Shown one piece after another: positions 9,079-18,682 of a stretch of 57,125 bases of DNA; within the stretch, counting starts at the first letter, position 1, and each line of letters opens with the position of its first letter. A program made the position numbers and the translations under genes. Origin of the DNA: Chitinophaga pinensis (GTDB lineage Bacteria; Bacteroidota; Bacteroidia; 2-12-FULL-35-15). Location of the stretch: positions 1 through 57,125 of the forward strand of contig CAMCYR010000019.1 of NCBI GenBank assembly GCA_945885475.1, written 5' to 3'. The notes below the pieces were generated by a model, which saw only the letters and a program-made list of their open reading frames with translations, was not told the DNA's origin and did not search any database.

Positions 9079-10776
9079 TTAGTCAACATTATCGTGTAAA
9101 AAAGAATTGTTAGGCTTGATCTCAATTTTCTTGTCGTCACCTTCAGACAAAGTATAACGGGATACCTGAGATTCGGAAGAATGAGGTGTTGAATCCAAAT
9201 TAATATTTCTTCTCTTGTAAGCTGGCTCATTTTCTAATTCAGACAAACCATTTGGAGATTTCAATTTAAAACTCAATTCTTTCAATTTAGCAACACGATC
9301 CTGCGCTTTTTTCAGTTGCTGATCATCCTGTACCTTTGCAAAAAATGTATTTTCTTCTTTGCTTTCTATTACCGGTTCTACATTAGAAACAGGCTCCTCA
9401 AATGAATTGACAAAAATTGATTCTTCAGAAGCAAGAACATTATTTGTAACATCAAATTCGAAAGTAATCTGTTGTTTTTCTTCTTCTACTTCGAAAACCG
9501 GCTCAAGAACTTCTTCTGTGCTCTCTTCTTTAAAAAACACAAACGCTTCTTCTGCAAAGTCATTCGTTATATCAGATGCTTCATTTAAAACAGAAGAAGA
9601 TTCTTCCGCAACGATATCGTTTGTTTCTGATTGTACTTCATTTACAACAGGTGAAACATCTTCTTTGATATAAGAAGTCATTTCTGTAGGCATGAATGCA
9701 ACAACCTCAGCTTTAGGTAAAACTTCAGCGATTGTGCTAAGTTCTGCTTGAGGCTCATCTAATAATGAAAACACCTTTTTAGCTGGTGCCTTTTCTATTT
9801 GAATACCTACATCAGCTTTTGAACTGAATCCAGTTGCAATAATTGTTACATTCACTTTATCACCCAAAGAAGGATCAACACCATATCCTTTAATTACTTC
9901 AGCAGTCATGCCGGCAGCATCTTGAATATAATCAGTAATTTCTCCGAACTCATCCATTGTGATCTCATCTTCACCACAAGTAACATTCACTAATACATAA
10001 CGCGCACCTTTAATATTGCTATCATTTAATAAAGGAGAAGACATTGCTTGTTCTACTGCACGTAATGCACGTTGTTCACCGCTTGCCATTGCAGAACCCA
10101 TAATAGCAACACCACTTTCTTTCATTACTGTTTTCACATCATTGATATCGGTATTGATCTGTAAAGTAGTTGTGATGATATCAGCAATACCTTTTGCGGC
10201 AGTTGCTAAAATATCATCAGCATGACCGAAAGCTTCTGTCACTTTTAAATTACCGTAGATCTCACGCAATTTGTCATTACTGATCACAAGTAATGTATCA
10301 ACGTTTTCCTTTAACGCTTCTAAGCCTTCGTCAGCTTGCGCTTTACGTTTTTTTCCTTCAAATCCGAAAGGAATAGTAACGATACCAACTGTTAAAATCC
10401 CCATTTCTTTAGCTGCTTTAGCGATGATCGGAGCAGCACCGGTGCCGGTACCACCACCTAAACCAGCAGTAATAAATACCATTTCTGTATTATTCGCTAA
10501 AAGCGCTTTTACTTCTTCAATATTTTCGATTGCAGCATTTTTACCTACTTCAGGAAGAGATCCAGCACCACGACCTTTGGTAAGGCTTGCACCCAAAACA
10601 ATTTTCAATGGAACAGGACTCATGTCCAATGCTTGTTGATCCGTATTACAAACAATAAAATCAACACCTTTGATGCCTTGTTTATACATGTGGTTTACAG
10701 CGTTACTTCCGCCACCACCTACTCCAATTACTTTAATTATTGAAGAGTTGTCGATAGGTAAATCAAATTTCATCAT
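9079..10776 (-). CDS. ftsZ: cell division GTPase FtsZ
   Basis: FtsZ forms the cytokinetic ring. The tubulin-like GTPase domain covers about residues 14-320, with GVGGGGSNAVNHM near the start and the tubulin signature GGGTGTG at residues 107-113. The protein is 565 residues long, against about 380 in E. coli. The extra length is an acidic linker of about 200 residues, rich in Glu, Val and Ser, typical of Bacteroidota. The extreme C-terminus (PNNSFLHDNVD) is probably the short peptide that binds FtsA. The start has two consecutive Met codons; the second may be the real one. It is the last division gene of the cluster, 195 nt after ftsA, and is followed by a strong terminator. Confidence 0.97.
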   Translation of the reverse strand: MMKFDLPIDNSSIIKVIGVGGGGSNAVNHMYKQGIKGVDFIVCNTDQQALDMSPVPLKIVLGASLTKGRGAGSLPEVGKNAAIENIEEVKALLANNTEMVFITAGLGGGTGTGAAPIIAKAAKEMGILTVGIVTIPFGFEGKKRKAQADEGLEALKENVDTLLVISNDKLREIYGNLKVTEAFGHADDILATAAKGIADIITTTLQINTDINDVKTVMKESGVAIMGSAMASGEQRALRAVEQAMSSPLLNDSNIKGARYVLVNVTCGEDEITMDEFGEITDYIQDAAGMTAEVIKGYGVDPSLGDKVNVTIIATGFSSKADVGIQIEKAPAKKVFSLLDEPQAELSTIAEVLPKAEVVAFMPTEMTSYIKEDVSPVVNEVQSETNDIVAEESSSVLNEASDITNDFAEEAFVFFKEESTEEVLEPVFEVEEEKQQITFEFDVTNNVLASEESIFVNSFEEPVSNVEPVIESKEENTFFAKVQDDQQLKKAQDRVAKLKELSFKLKSPNGLSELENEPAYKRRNINLDSTPHSSESQVSRYTLSEGDDKKIEIKPNNSFLHDNVD

Positions 10777-10883
10777 TTTGTTTTTATATTTAAAATGTTT
10801 GATATTGTTGGCTGTTAACCAATGTTAATTTTATTATGCTATAAATTTGGGCTTTTTTTTAATGTAGATTTAACGCTTATACT

Positions 10884-10900
10884 CATAGTTACTAACTATG
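10884..10900. promoter_or_regulatory. 17-bp palindrome in the ftsA-ftsZ gap, possible operator
   Basis: CATAGTTACTAACTATG has 8-bp arms and a single central base, without a following T-run. It lies about 110 nt before the ftsZ start. This shape suits a dimeric DNA-binding protein better than a terminator. No matching promoter box was found, so a role in ftsZ control is inference. Confidence 0.35.
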
Positions 10901-10971
10901 GCCTGTTAATTTCTATATCAATTCCCGAACTATTTCAGGCTGAAGACCAATTTAAAAATCCACTCAAAGGC

Positions 10972-12252
10972 TTATTTTTGTGAAGCATCTTCATCAAAGA
11001 AACTCTTTAGTTTATCAAAAAATCCTGTTGTTCTTTCTTTGGAATGACCTTTAATTCCTCCTTTAACATCAGCCGTTGAGACCATCTTCTTGTTTTGTTT
11101 ATCTAATGTTTGCAGACCTTTCATCACTAATCCAACAGAAGTAGCAAATAGAGGACTCGTAACATCTTCGCTACCTTTTGCAAGATGTTCGTTCGGATAT
11201 CCGACACGTGTATCCATTCCTGTAATATATTCTATCAACTGAGAAACATGTTTTAATTGTGCACCACCACCGGTAACGACAATTCCTGCAATTAATTTTT
11301 TCTCGTAACCGGAATGTTTAATTTCATAATAAACATGCTCTACAATTTCTTCCATACGAGCCTGAATAATTGCAGAAAGATTACGAACAGAAATTTCTTT
11401 ATGTGCACGGCCTCTCAATCCCGGGATTGAAACAATCTCGTTTTCCTGATTTTCACTGGCTAAAGCCGAACCAAATTTTATTTTCAAAAGTTCTGCCTGA
11501 CTTTTAATGATCGTACATCCTTCTTTCACATCTTCTGTGATCACATTTCCACCAAAAGGAATAACAGCAGTGTGGCGAATGATTCCATCCTGAAAAATAG
11601 CAACATCAGTTGTACCACCTCCGATATCAACTAATACAACACCAGCCTCTTTTTCTTCATTACTCAAAACAGCATCAGCAGAAGCAAGCGGTTCTAATGT
11701 TAATTCGGAAACTTCCAATCCTGATTTTTGAACACATTTATAAATATTTCTTGCTGCAGCAATCTGCCCGGTAATGATATGAAAATTTGCTTCCAAGCGT
11801 ATACCAGACATACCTATTGGGTTTTTAATTCCTGATTCATTATCGATGATATATTCCTGCGGGAGCACATGAATTATTTCTTCACCGGGAGCCATCATTA
11901 ATTTATACATATCATCAATAAGAGAATCGATATCATTCTGAGAGATTTCCTGCTCAATACTTGCACGTGTTTTTATTCCACGGTGCTGCATACTTCTGAT
12001 ATGCTGTCCGGCGATTCCAACATTAACGACTTTAATATCAACACCGGATTTCGCTTCCGCTTCGGCAACAGCCGTTTGAATAGACTGAACAGTTTGATCG
12101 ATATTCTGAACCACACCTCTAGCAACACCAAAGGATTCGGATTTTCCCATTCCAAGAATTTCAATTTTTCCGAATTCATTTCTACGACCTACAATAACAA
12201 CAATTTTTGTTGTTCCAATATCCAAGCCTACTACAATTTCTGATGGTTCCAT
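10972..12252 (-). CDS. ftsA: cell division protein FtsA
   Basis: FtsA is an actin-like ATPase that tethers FtsZ to the inner membrane and recruits later division proteins. The phosphate-1 motif VGLDIGTTKIVVIVG is at residues 8-22, the SHS2-type 1C subdomain follows, and the phosphate-2 motif VVLVDIGGGTTDVAIF is near residue 210. The adenosine motif VVTGGGAQL lies near residue 325. The C-terminal end (GFFDKLKSFF) forms the amphipathic membrane-targeting helix. The length of 426 residues is typical. It lies 17 nt after ftsQ, so the two are cotranscribed, but 195 nt before ftsZ. Confidence 0.96.
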   Translation of the reverse strand: MEPSEIVVGLDIGTTKIVVIVGRRNEFGKIEILGMGKSESFGVARGVVQNIDQTVQSIQTAVAEAEAKSGVDIKVVNVGIAGQHIRSMQHRGIKTRASIEQEISQNDIDSLIDDMYKLMMAPGEEIIHVLPQEYIIDNESGIKNPIGMSGIRLEANFHIITGQIAAARNIYKCVQKSGLEVSELTLEPLASADAVLSNEEKEAGVVLVDIGGGTTDVAIFQDGIIRHTAVIPFGGNVITEDVKEGCTIIKSQAELLKIKFGSALASENQENEIVSIPGLRGRAHKEISVRNLSAIIQARMEEIVEHVYYEIKHSGYEKKLIAGIVVTGGGAQLKHVSQLIEYITGMDTRVGYPNEHLAKGSEDVTSPLFATSVGLVMKGLQTLDKQNKKMVSTADVKGGIKGHSKERTTGFFDKLKSFFDEDASQK

Positions 12253-12269
12253 GTTATAATAATTATAAT

Positions 12270-13076
12270 TTATTTTTTAGTACAAACGATCTGATTCTTA
12301 AACTTCAAATTAATTACCGAATATTTATCCCACCAGCCGGTTGTGTTTAGACCTTGCTGGTAAAATGTCAAAAGCTTTTTAAATTTTTCATCCATAGCGA
12401 TTGTGTCGCCAAATATTATTTTCTGATCACCTGCCATAGGAACAAGCTCCATATCTCTATCTTTGTTAATATAGATTTGTTGTATCTGAGCACTCCAGAA
12501 TTTATCTGCATTAATATAATTTGCCATAGCAAACACTTCATCCAACATGCTCATAGCGTTCAACAAACTGTCTTTACCGATATCTGAAATAGAATATACA
12601 TAGCGTTTGATATATGGTTCAGCAATCACGCCATTTGCAATCAAAACTTTAGCTGTATACTTATCCGACAATGGCATAAATGTTCCATCGCTGTCTATAT
12701 AATAACTATCACCATCCATATTAATAATACGTACTACCGGCTTACGTTGTATAACATCCACTTTTACTTCACCATCAATAGACATATACACTTCGGCATT
12801 CGCGATATTAGCATGACTATTCAATGCTTTTTCAATTGCAGCAACATTTACGGTGGACTTCGGCTGCCCGATAATTGAATCACCTCTGTCACTTATCAAA
12901 TTAACGATATCCAATTTATCAAGAAAATACAAATCATTTTCCTGATTAACCGTAACGTTCAATTTTTCGCAAAGCAATGCATCTTGTTGTTTATTTACAA
13001 AACCCAAAGTCAGAAGCAATCCGACTAGCATGACGGACCAAATAAAAATGAATAGTATTTTTTTAATTTTTTTCAA
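12270..13076 (-). CDS. ftsQ: cell division protein FtsQ
   Basis: FtsQ is a bitopic inner-membrane protein that links the FtsZ ring to the septal wall enzymes. A short basic N-terminus (MKKIKK) precedes one transmembrane helix at about residues 7-26. The POTRA-like periplasmic domain follows (about residues 40-110, with VIQRKPVVRI), then the beta domain containing DSDGTFMPLS. The 268-residue length and the position between murC and ftsA support the call. The ATG abuts the murC stop with no gap, which suggests coupled translation. Sequence conservation in this family is low, so the call rests partly on position. Confidence 0.9.
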   Translation of the reverse strand: MKKIKKILFIFIWSVMLVGLLLTLGFVNKQQDALLCEKLNVTVNQENDLYFLDKLDIVNLISDRGDSIIGQPKSTVNVAAIEKALNSHANIANAEVYMSIDGEVKVDVIQRKPVVRIINMDGDSYYIDSDGTFMPLSDKYTAKVLIANGVIAEPYIKRYVYSISDIGKDSLLNAMSMLDEVFAMANYINADKFWSAQIQQIYINKDRDMELVPMAGDQKIIFGDTIAMDEKFKKLLTFYQQGLNTTGWWDKYSVINLKFKNQIVCTKK

Positions 13077-14486
13077 CTACTTAGTTAACTGTTTTTTAAT
13101 TGGTTCAATAAATGTATCGATATCCCCGGCACCCATCGTCATGAGTACTTCAAGATTTTTATTAGCCAGTTCTGCAAGTAAATCTTCTTTCTGACAAATA
13201 CGTTTATCCGATAACTTCATTTTATCCAAAAGCATTTGTGAAGTAATACCGGCAATCGGTAATTCACGCGCTGGATATATTTCCATCAAAATACATTCAT
13301 CCAACAGATCTAGGCTTCTTGCAAAATCATCCGCAAAGTCTCTGGTTCGTGAAAACAAATGCGGTTGAAATATTCCGGTAATTTTTTTACCAGGATACAT
13401 TTCTTTCGCGGAGCTAATGGCCGCTTTTAACTCCTCGGGATGATGCGCATAATCATCGATATAGATCAACTTCTCTGTTTTAATATGACAATCAAAACGT
13501 CTTCTCACACCTTTAAAAGAAGCTAAGGATTCTCGTATTACACTTTCAGAAACATTCAGCTGGCAAGCGATAGCAACAGCAGCAACTGAATTTTCAACGT
13601 TGTGCAAACCTGGTAAACCCAATGTTATATTTTCAAAAACAGTAAAGGGAGTAACGATTTGATAAATATAAAATCCGTTTTCAATTCTGATCTTATGAGC
13701 AAAGTAGTCAGCCGAATCATCATTTACAGCATAAGTGATCGGTATCTTTCCATCGCTATTTATCTTTGAAACAATATTTTTTTTTAGAATCAATTTAGAT
13801 TTCACTTGTTTTGCAAACAACGAAAAAGATTCTTCCACTTGACCAGCATCACCATATATATCGAGATGATCTGCATCAACTGATGTAATAAGGGCAATTT
13901 CAGGATGGAGCGTTAAAAAAGAACGATCATATTCATCCGCTTCAACTACAACCAGATGTACTTTATAGGAAAAATCGTTTTGAACTTTCAGTCGTTCACT
14001 CAGCAACAAATTTGTATTGTAATTTTGTGAAATTCCACCTAAAAAAGCAGACGGATCTAGTCCGGCTGACTTTAAAATATGAGCGACCAAGGATGATGTA
14101 GTCGTTTTACCATGTGTTCCAGCCACAGCGATTGTATACTCAGTTTGTGTTATCATCCCCAGAACTTCCGCACGTTTTTTAATGTTAAACCCATTTAAAT
14201 TAAAAAAAACATACTCGCTATGGTCTTTTGGAACAGCAGGTGTAAAAACGATTAATATATTATCAACATCAAAAGGAAGCGCTTTAATATATGTCGGGAT
14301 ATTTCTAATGTGATCTTCAAAATGAATATCTATTCCTTCAGCAATCAATTCATCTGTAAGTATCGTTGGAGTTTTATCATAGCCCGCAACTTTTTTTCCC
14401 ATGGCATTAAAATAACGAGCAAGTGCACTCATGCCGATACCGCCAATTCCGAGAAAATAAACACTATGAATTTTAGATAAGTCCAT
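13077..14486 (-). CDS. murC: UDP-N-acetylmuramate--L-alanine ligase MurC
   Basis: MurC adds L-Ala to UDP-MurNAc, the first step of the stem peptide, in the cytoplasm. The N-terminal nucleotide-binding motif FLGIGGIGMSALARYF is at residues 11-26, the ATP loop GTHGKTT at 123-129, and the central His/Asp motif VVEADEYDRSFL near residue 195. The C-terminal domain has IDDYAHHPEELKA near residue 350, which is MurC-specific. The length of 469 residues is standard. It starts 1 nt after the murG stop and ends directly against ftsQ. Confidence 0.97.
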   Translation of the reverse strand: MDLSKIHSVYFLGIGGIGMSALARYFNAMGKKVAGYDKTPTILTDELIAEGIDIHFEDHIRNIPTYIKALPFDVDNILIVFTPAVPKDHSEYVFFNLNGFNIKKRAEVLGMITQTEYTIAVAGTHGKTTTSSLVAHILKSAGLDPSAFLGGISQNYNTNLLLSERLKVQNDFSYKVHLVVVEADEYDRSFLTLHPEIALITSVDADHLDIYGDAGQVEESFSLFAKQVKSKLILKKNIVSKINSDGKIPITYAVNDDSADYFAHKIRIENGFYIYQIVTPFTVFENITLGLPGLHNVENSVAAVAIACQLNVSESVIRESLASFKGVRRRFDCHIKTEKLIYIDDYAHHPEELKAAISSAKEMYPGKKITGIFQPHLFSRTRDFADDFARSLDLLDECILMEIYPARELPIAGITSQMLLDKMKLSDKRICQKEDLLAELANKNLEVLMTMGAGDIDTFIEPIKKQLTK

Positions 14487-14487
14487 T

Positions 14488-15597
14488 TTACCTTTTTCTA
14501 TTTATCAAACTAAATACTTCATTCGCAATAACATTTGCAGAATCCTGAAATGCCAGCTTTCCTATATTTTCTGACAACTTAAAACATTGTTCTTCATTAT
14601 TTATTAGAGCAGTTGTCAGTTCACACAATTTTTCACGTGCATCAACATCCTTAATAATAAGTGCCGCATTATGTGTAACCAAGGCCATTGCATTTTTTGT
14701 CTGATGGTCTTCAGCAACATTTGGCGATGGAATTAAAATGCAAGGTTTCTTAACTAAGCACAACTCAGAAACGGAGCTAGCCCCAGCTCTTGAAACAACT
14801 AGATCAGCTACTGCGTAAGCGTAGTCCATTTTTTGAATAAAATCAAAAGCCTTTAAGCCATTCTTTTCAAATTTTGAAATGGCTAGTTTCGCGGTTTCAT
14901 AAAATCCCTTTCCTGTTTGCCAGATTAATTGAATATTATTTTTTTCAAATGCTTCCAAGCAATTAATAATACTTTCGTTTACAGTTCTTGCACCTAAACT
15001 ACCCCCGATTACGAGTATTGTTCTCTTATTATTATTCAATCCAAAATATTCAAGTCCTCTTTCTTTTTTACCGTCCAGCGATAAAATATCTTGACGAACA
15101 GGATTACCTGTTAGCAGAATTTTTTCTTTAGGAAAATACTTTTCCATTCCACTGTATGCAACACAAATACGATCTACTTTTTTAGAAAGAATTTTATTCG
15201 TTATTCCCGGATATGAATTCTGTTCCTGCACAAGTGTTACAACACCATTTTGTGCAGCAACCTGCAGCATAGGCCCGCTAGCAAAACCACCAGTACCGAT
15301 AACAGCATCCGGCTTAAACAATTTTAATATTTTTTTTGCTTTGATCAAACTAGTGATCACTTTAAAAGGGAAAGCTAAATTTGACAGCGATAATTTTCTT
15401 TGAAAACCTGAGATCCAAAGGCCTTCTATTTTAAAACCTGCAGCCGGAACTTTTTCCATTTCCATTTTACCTTCCGCACCAACAAAAAGAAATTCGGTAT
15501 CGGGACGTAAACTTCTTATGGCATTGGCAATCGCGATAGCTGGAAAAATATGTCCACCAGTTCCTCCTCCACTAATAATTATTTTAAGTGGTTGCAA
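14488..15597 (-). CDS. murG: UDP-GlcNAc lipid I transferase MurG
   Basis: MurG is a GT28-family glycosyltransferase at the inner face of the inner membrane that turns lipid I into lipid II. The N-terminal glycine loop GGGTGGH is at residues 10-16 and GTGGFASGP lies near residue 100. The C-terminal UDP-GlcNAc site includes IGGSLGARTVNE and VSRAGASSVSEL, followed by IPSPNVAEDHQTKNA. The length of 369 residues is normal. Its first 14 nt overlap the end of ftsW, suggesting translational coupling. Confidence 0.97.
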   Translation of the reverse strand: MQPLKIIISGGGTGGHIFPAIAIANAIRSLRPDTEFLFVGAEGKMEMEKVPAAGFKIEGLWISGFQRKLSLSNLAFPFKVITSLIKAKKILKLFKPDAVIGTGGFASGPMLQVAAQNGVVTLVQEQNSYPGITNKILSKKVDRICVAYSGMEKYFPKEKILLTGNPVRQDILSLDGKKERGLEYFGLNNNKRTILVIGGSLGARTVNESIINCLEAFEKNNIQLIWQTGKGFYETAKLAISKFEKNGLKAFDFIQKMDYAYAVADLVVSRAGASSVSELCLVKKPCILIPSPNVAEDHQTKNAMALVTHNAALIIKDVDAREKLCELTTALINNEEQCFKLSENIGKLAFQDSANVIANEVFSLINRKR

Positions 15598-16732
15598 ATT
15601 CCCCTCCTTCCATTTTTACTTCTGTTTCACGGCTAACACTTAAAATAATTCCAAGAGAAATACTGGTAAACCAAATAGATGTTCCTCCCATACTTATTAA
15701 GGGCAAAGGCTGGCCGGTTACCGGGAATAAATTCACTGCAACAGCCATGTTGATCATTGCCTGAAAAACCAGGCTGAATGTAAGTCCGATTGCCAACAGA
15801 CTACCGAATGTGCGTTCACTGTTATTTGCAATTCTAACACCTCGAAAAAGCAATACAACATAAAGGAAAATAATAATAATGGCGGTAATGATTCCCCATT
15901 CTTCAATCAAGATCGCAAAAATAAAATCCGAAGATGCTTGCGGCAAAAAATTCCGAGAAATACTATTCCCCGGACCTTGAGGCACGATACCTCTGGCAAT
16001 AGCAATCTTAGCTTGCTCCGCCTGAAAATTACTTTCGCTATCCCCTTTGCTGAAATTTTCGATACGAGCTTTCCACGTTCTACCACGAGGAATTGCATCG
16101 GGGAAGTTCCAAACTATCATCACAAGAAAGGCAATAAAAATAACACCCGATCCGATCAGTAGCCATAAATGCTTTGCATTCATCCTTCCAACAAACATTA
16201 AAACCAGACACGTTAAAAATAATAAAGCCGCTGTAGAAAAATTCGCAGGAAAAATTAATGCACAAATAATAACGATAGGAGTAATTACAGGTAAAAAACC
16301 TTGTTTGAAATCTTTGATAACATCTTGTTTTATCGATAGAATTCGAGCAACATAAGCAATGAGGGCCAATTTTGCGAAATCGGAAGTTTGAAACGTCAAT
16401 GATGTTCCGGGTATTGGTAACCAACGGGAAGCATCCCCAGAACTTACACCTTTAAACAAGGTATACAACAATAGTGGAGCGGCCAAAATAACTGCTATTT
16501 GAGATATCCTGGAAAAATACGTATACTTTATTTTGTGAATAAGATACATCAAACAGATTCCAGAGGAAACGATAAAAATATGTTTGGTCAGATAGTAACT
16601 TGTATCGCCATTTTTGTAGCGGTATGCTAAAGCAACAACTGAACTATAAACCACCAAAATGGATAACAATGAAAGTAGCAGCACTACTGTCCAAATTACC
16701 TTATCACCTTTTATGTATTTAAGTAAGTTCAT
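15584..16732 (-). CDS. ftsW: septal peptidoglycan polymerase FtsW
   Basis: FtsW is a SEDS-family membrane glycosyltransferase that polymerises lipid II at the septum with its partner FtsI. About ten hydrophobic helices can be seen. The SEDS signature region includes PGTSLTFQTSDFAKLALI near residue 110, the long extracytoplasmic loop with the segment WKARIENFSKGDSESNFQ, and PVTGQPLPLISMGGTS near residue 340. The protein has 382 residues. It lies between the free-standing MurD-C gene and murG and overlaps murG by 14 nt. FtsI is encoded upstream in the same cluster. Confidence 0.95.
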   Translation of the reverse strand: MNLLKYIKGDKVIWTVVLLLSLLSILVVYSSVVALAYRYKNGDTSYYLTKHIFIVSSGICLMYLIHKIKYTYFSRISQIAVILAAPLLLYTLFKGVSSGDASRWLPIPGTSLTFQTSDFAKLALIAYVARILSIKQDVIKDFKQGFLPVITPIVIICALIFPANFSTAALLFLTCLVLMFVGRMNAKHLWLLIGSGVIFIAFLVMIVWNFPDAIPRGRTWKARIENFSKGDSESNFQAEQAKIAIARGIVPQGPGNSISRNFLPQASSDFIFAILIEEWGIITAIIIIFLYVVLLFRGVRIANNSERTFGSLLAIGLTFSLVFQAMINMAVAVNLFPVTGQPLPLISMGGTSIWFTSISLGIILSVSRETEVKMEGGEFATT

Positions 16733-16797
16733 ATATTATTTCTAGATCCGAATATTAATAAATCACAACTGTCGGAATAAAATTCAAAAATCGTTTC

Positions 16798-17304
16798 TTA
16801 GCCTTTTAATAATTTTACGATACGTTTAAATTCATTTCCACGACCTTGATAATTATCGAACAAATGAGAATTAGAGCAAGCGGGTGAAAACAACACAACA
16901 TCACCCGAAATTGCATAAGCAAAAGAAATCTGCACCGCTTCCTTTATAGTCAATGCTTTCGCGAAAAGCATTTTATGAGAAGAATAAGAATTAAGAATCT
17001 TTTCACTGGATGTCCCTAAATACACTATAGCGACAACTTTTTGTTTTACCTGTTGCGAGAGAATGGAATAATCATTGTCGCTATCCTCTCCACCAACAAT
17101 AAGAACAACCGAAGTCTTTATGGACTCCAGTGCATTACGAGTCGCAGTAAGCCGAATGGATTTCGAATCATTGATAAATGTAACAGCATTTATTTCATCT
17201 ACAAATTCCAGTTGGTGATCATCTTCAGAGGAAAGAACACGGTCACGTGATAAAAGGGACTGATTTAACTTCTCTTGATTTTTTAGTAATTTATTATTCT
17301 CCAT
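16798..17304 (-). CDS. free-standing MurD C-terminal-domain paralogue
   Basis: This 168-residue protein resembles only the C-terminal (third) domain of MurD. By eye about 60 of 137 positions match residues 310-446 of the neighbouring MurD, including FINDSK (43-48), NDYS (77-80), the GD-VL stretch and SPAC (140-143), then NY--RG and FK. The N-terminal UDP-binding domain and the central ATPase domain are absent, so it cannot be a ligase on its own. Some active-site residues differ: MurD has NDSKATN where this has NDSKSIR, and SPACASFDMFENY has become SPACSNSHLFDNY. The frame is open and well kept, which argues against a decaying fragment. It lies 37 nt after murD and 65 nt before ftsW, consistent with an old tandem partial duplication. 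A regulatory or scaffold role is possible but unproven. Confidence 0.85.
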   Translation of the reverse strand: MENNKLLKNQEKLNQSLLSRDRVLSSEDDHQLEFVDEINAVTFINDSKSIRLTATRNALESIKTSVVLIVGGEDSDNDYSILSQQVKQKVVAIVYLGTSSEKILNSYSSHKMLFAKALTIKEAVQISFAYAISGDVVLFSPACSNSHLFDNYQGRGNEFKRIVKLLKG

Positions 17305-17341
17305 TTATCTATTACATTTAAAATAAAAAAAACAAATAGTA

Positions 17342-18682
17342 TTATAAAGCACGAACAGCTTGCTTAAACTGAGTACCTCTATCTTCATAATTTTCGAACA
17401 TATCAAAACTAGCACAAGCAGGCGACAACAAAACAGTATCCCCTTTTTTACCAATTTTATAGGATTGAGCGACAGCTTCTTGAGCCGACTTTGCCTCAAG
17501 AATAGTGTCAATCACTCCTGAAAAAGCCTTTATAATCTTTTTATTATCAGTACCTAAACAAATAATAGCTTTCACTTTCGACTTCACAAGATCAATCAAC
17601 ATTGAATAATCATTCCCTTTATCAACACCACCTAAGATGAGAATCACAGGATTGTTCATACTCTCCAAGGCATACCATGTAGAATTTACGTTTGTTGCTT
17701 TTGAATCGTTGATAAATTCGATTCCATGAACATTCCCTACTAATTCCAAACGATGGTCGATGTTATGAAAATCAGAAAGACTCTCGCGAATTGTTTCTTT
17801 TCTGATCTCCACGAGCTTACCTGCAACACCTGCGGCCATTGAATTGTAGGTGTTGTGTTTTCCTTGTAGTGCTAGTTCTTGTATTGTCATAAATAAGGGA
17901 TTTGTGTTAGATGTATTTATTACTATTTGGTTGTTTTCATTTACATAAGCTCCGATTTCTAATTGTCTTTTTATCGAAAAGGGAAATTGTTTTGCTTTAA
18001 TATTTTTATTTTTAATCGTATTCACTGTCACTTCATCATCAGTGCAATAAACAAATGCATCTGCTTCCGTTTGATTCTGAATGATTCTAAATTTTGACTC
18101 CGCATAATTTTCAAGTTTATAATCGTATCTATCTAAGTGATCAGGAGTGATGTTCAGCAGAATTGCGATATCTGCTTTAAACTCAAACATACCATCCAAC
18201 TGAAAACTACTTAACTCCAAAACGTAATAATCAAAGTCATTTAAAGCAACCTGCATCGCAAAACTTTTACCAACATTTCCGGCAAGCCCAACCTTTAGAC
18301 CTGCTTTTTGCATCATGTGATAAGTCAAGAGCGTTGTAGTTGTTTTTCCGTTACTCCCGGTGATACAAATCTTTTTTGCAGTTGTATATCTTCCAGCAAA
18401 TTCTATTTCAGAGATTACCGGTATACTTTTTTCATGCAAGGCTTGTATCAAAGGAGCGTTATCAGGAATGCCGGGACTTTTCACCACTTCATCGGCATTC
18501 AGAATCAGCTCAACAGTATGCTTTTCCTCTTCCCACTTAATTTCGTATTTTGAAAGAACGTCTTTATACTTATCTTTTAGTTTTCCTGTATCAGAAAGAA
18601 AAACATCAAATCCTTTTTTTAATGCCAATACCGCTGCACCAACACCACTTTCTCCTCCGCCAAGTATTACCAAGCGTTTCAT
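17342..18682 (-). CDS. murD: UDP-N-acetylmuramoyl-L-alanine--D-glutamate ligase MurD
   Basis: MurD adds D-Glu to UDP-MurNAc-L-Ala. The N-terminal motif VILGGGESGVGAA is at residues 5-17, the ATP loop GSNGKTT at 109-115, the central NITPDHLDRY near 177-186, and the C-terminal NDSKATN at 325-331, with SPACASFDMFENYEDRG near the end. The length of 446 residues is standard. The ATG abuts the mraY stop without a gap. The gene that follows it repeats its last domain. Confidence 0.97.
   Translation of the reverse strand: MKRLVILGGGESGVGAAVLALKKGFDVFLSDTGKLKDKYKDVLSKYEIKWEEEKHTVELILNADEVVKSPGIPDNAPLIQALHEKSIPVISEIEFAGRYTTAKKICITGSNGKTTTTLLTYHMMQKAGLKVGLAGNVGKSFAMQVALNDFDYYVLELSSFQLDGMFEFKADIAILLNITPDHLDRYDYKLENYAESKFRIIQNQTEADAFVYCTDDEVTVNTIKNKNIKAKQFPFSIKRQLEIGAYVNENNQIVINTSNTNPLFMTIQELALQGKHNTYNSMAAGVAGKLVEIRKETIRESLSDFHNIDHRLELVGNVHGIEFINDSKATNVNSTWYALESMNNPVILILGGVDKGNDYSMLIDLVKSKVKAIICLGTDNKKIIKAFSGVIDTILEAKSAQEAVAQSYKIGKKGDTVLLSPACASFDMFENYEDRGTQFKQAVRAL

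Noticed and set aside
10842-10850. TAAATTTG on the plus strand between ftsZ and ftsA
   Set aside because: It points away from both minus-strand genes and has no gene downstream, so it is likely chance in AT-rich DNA.
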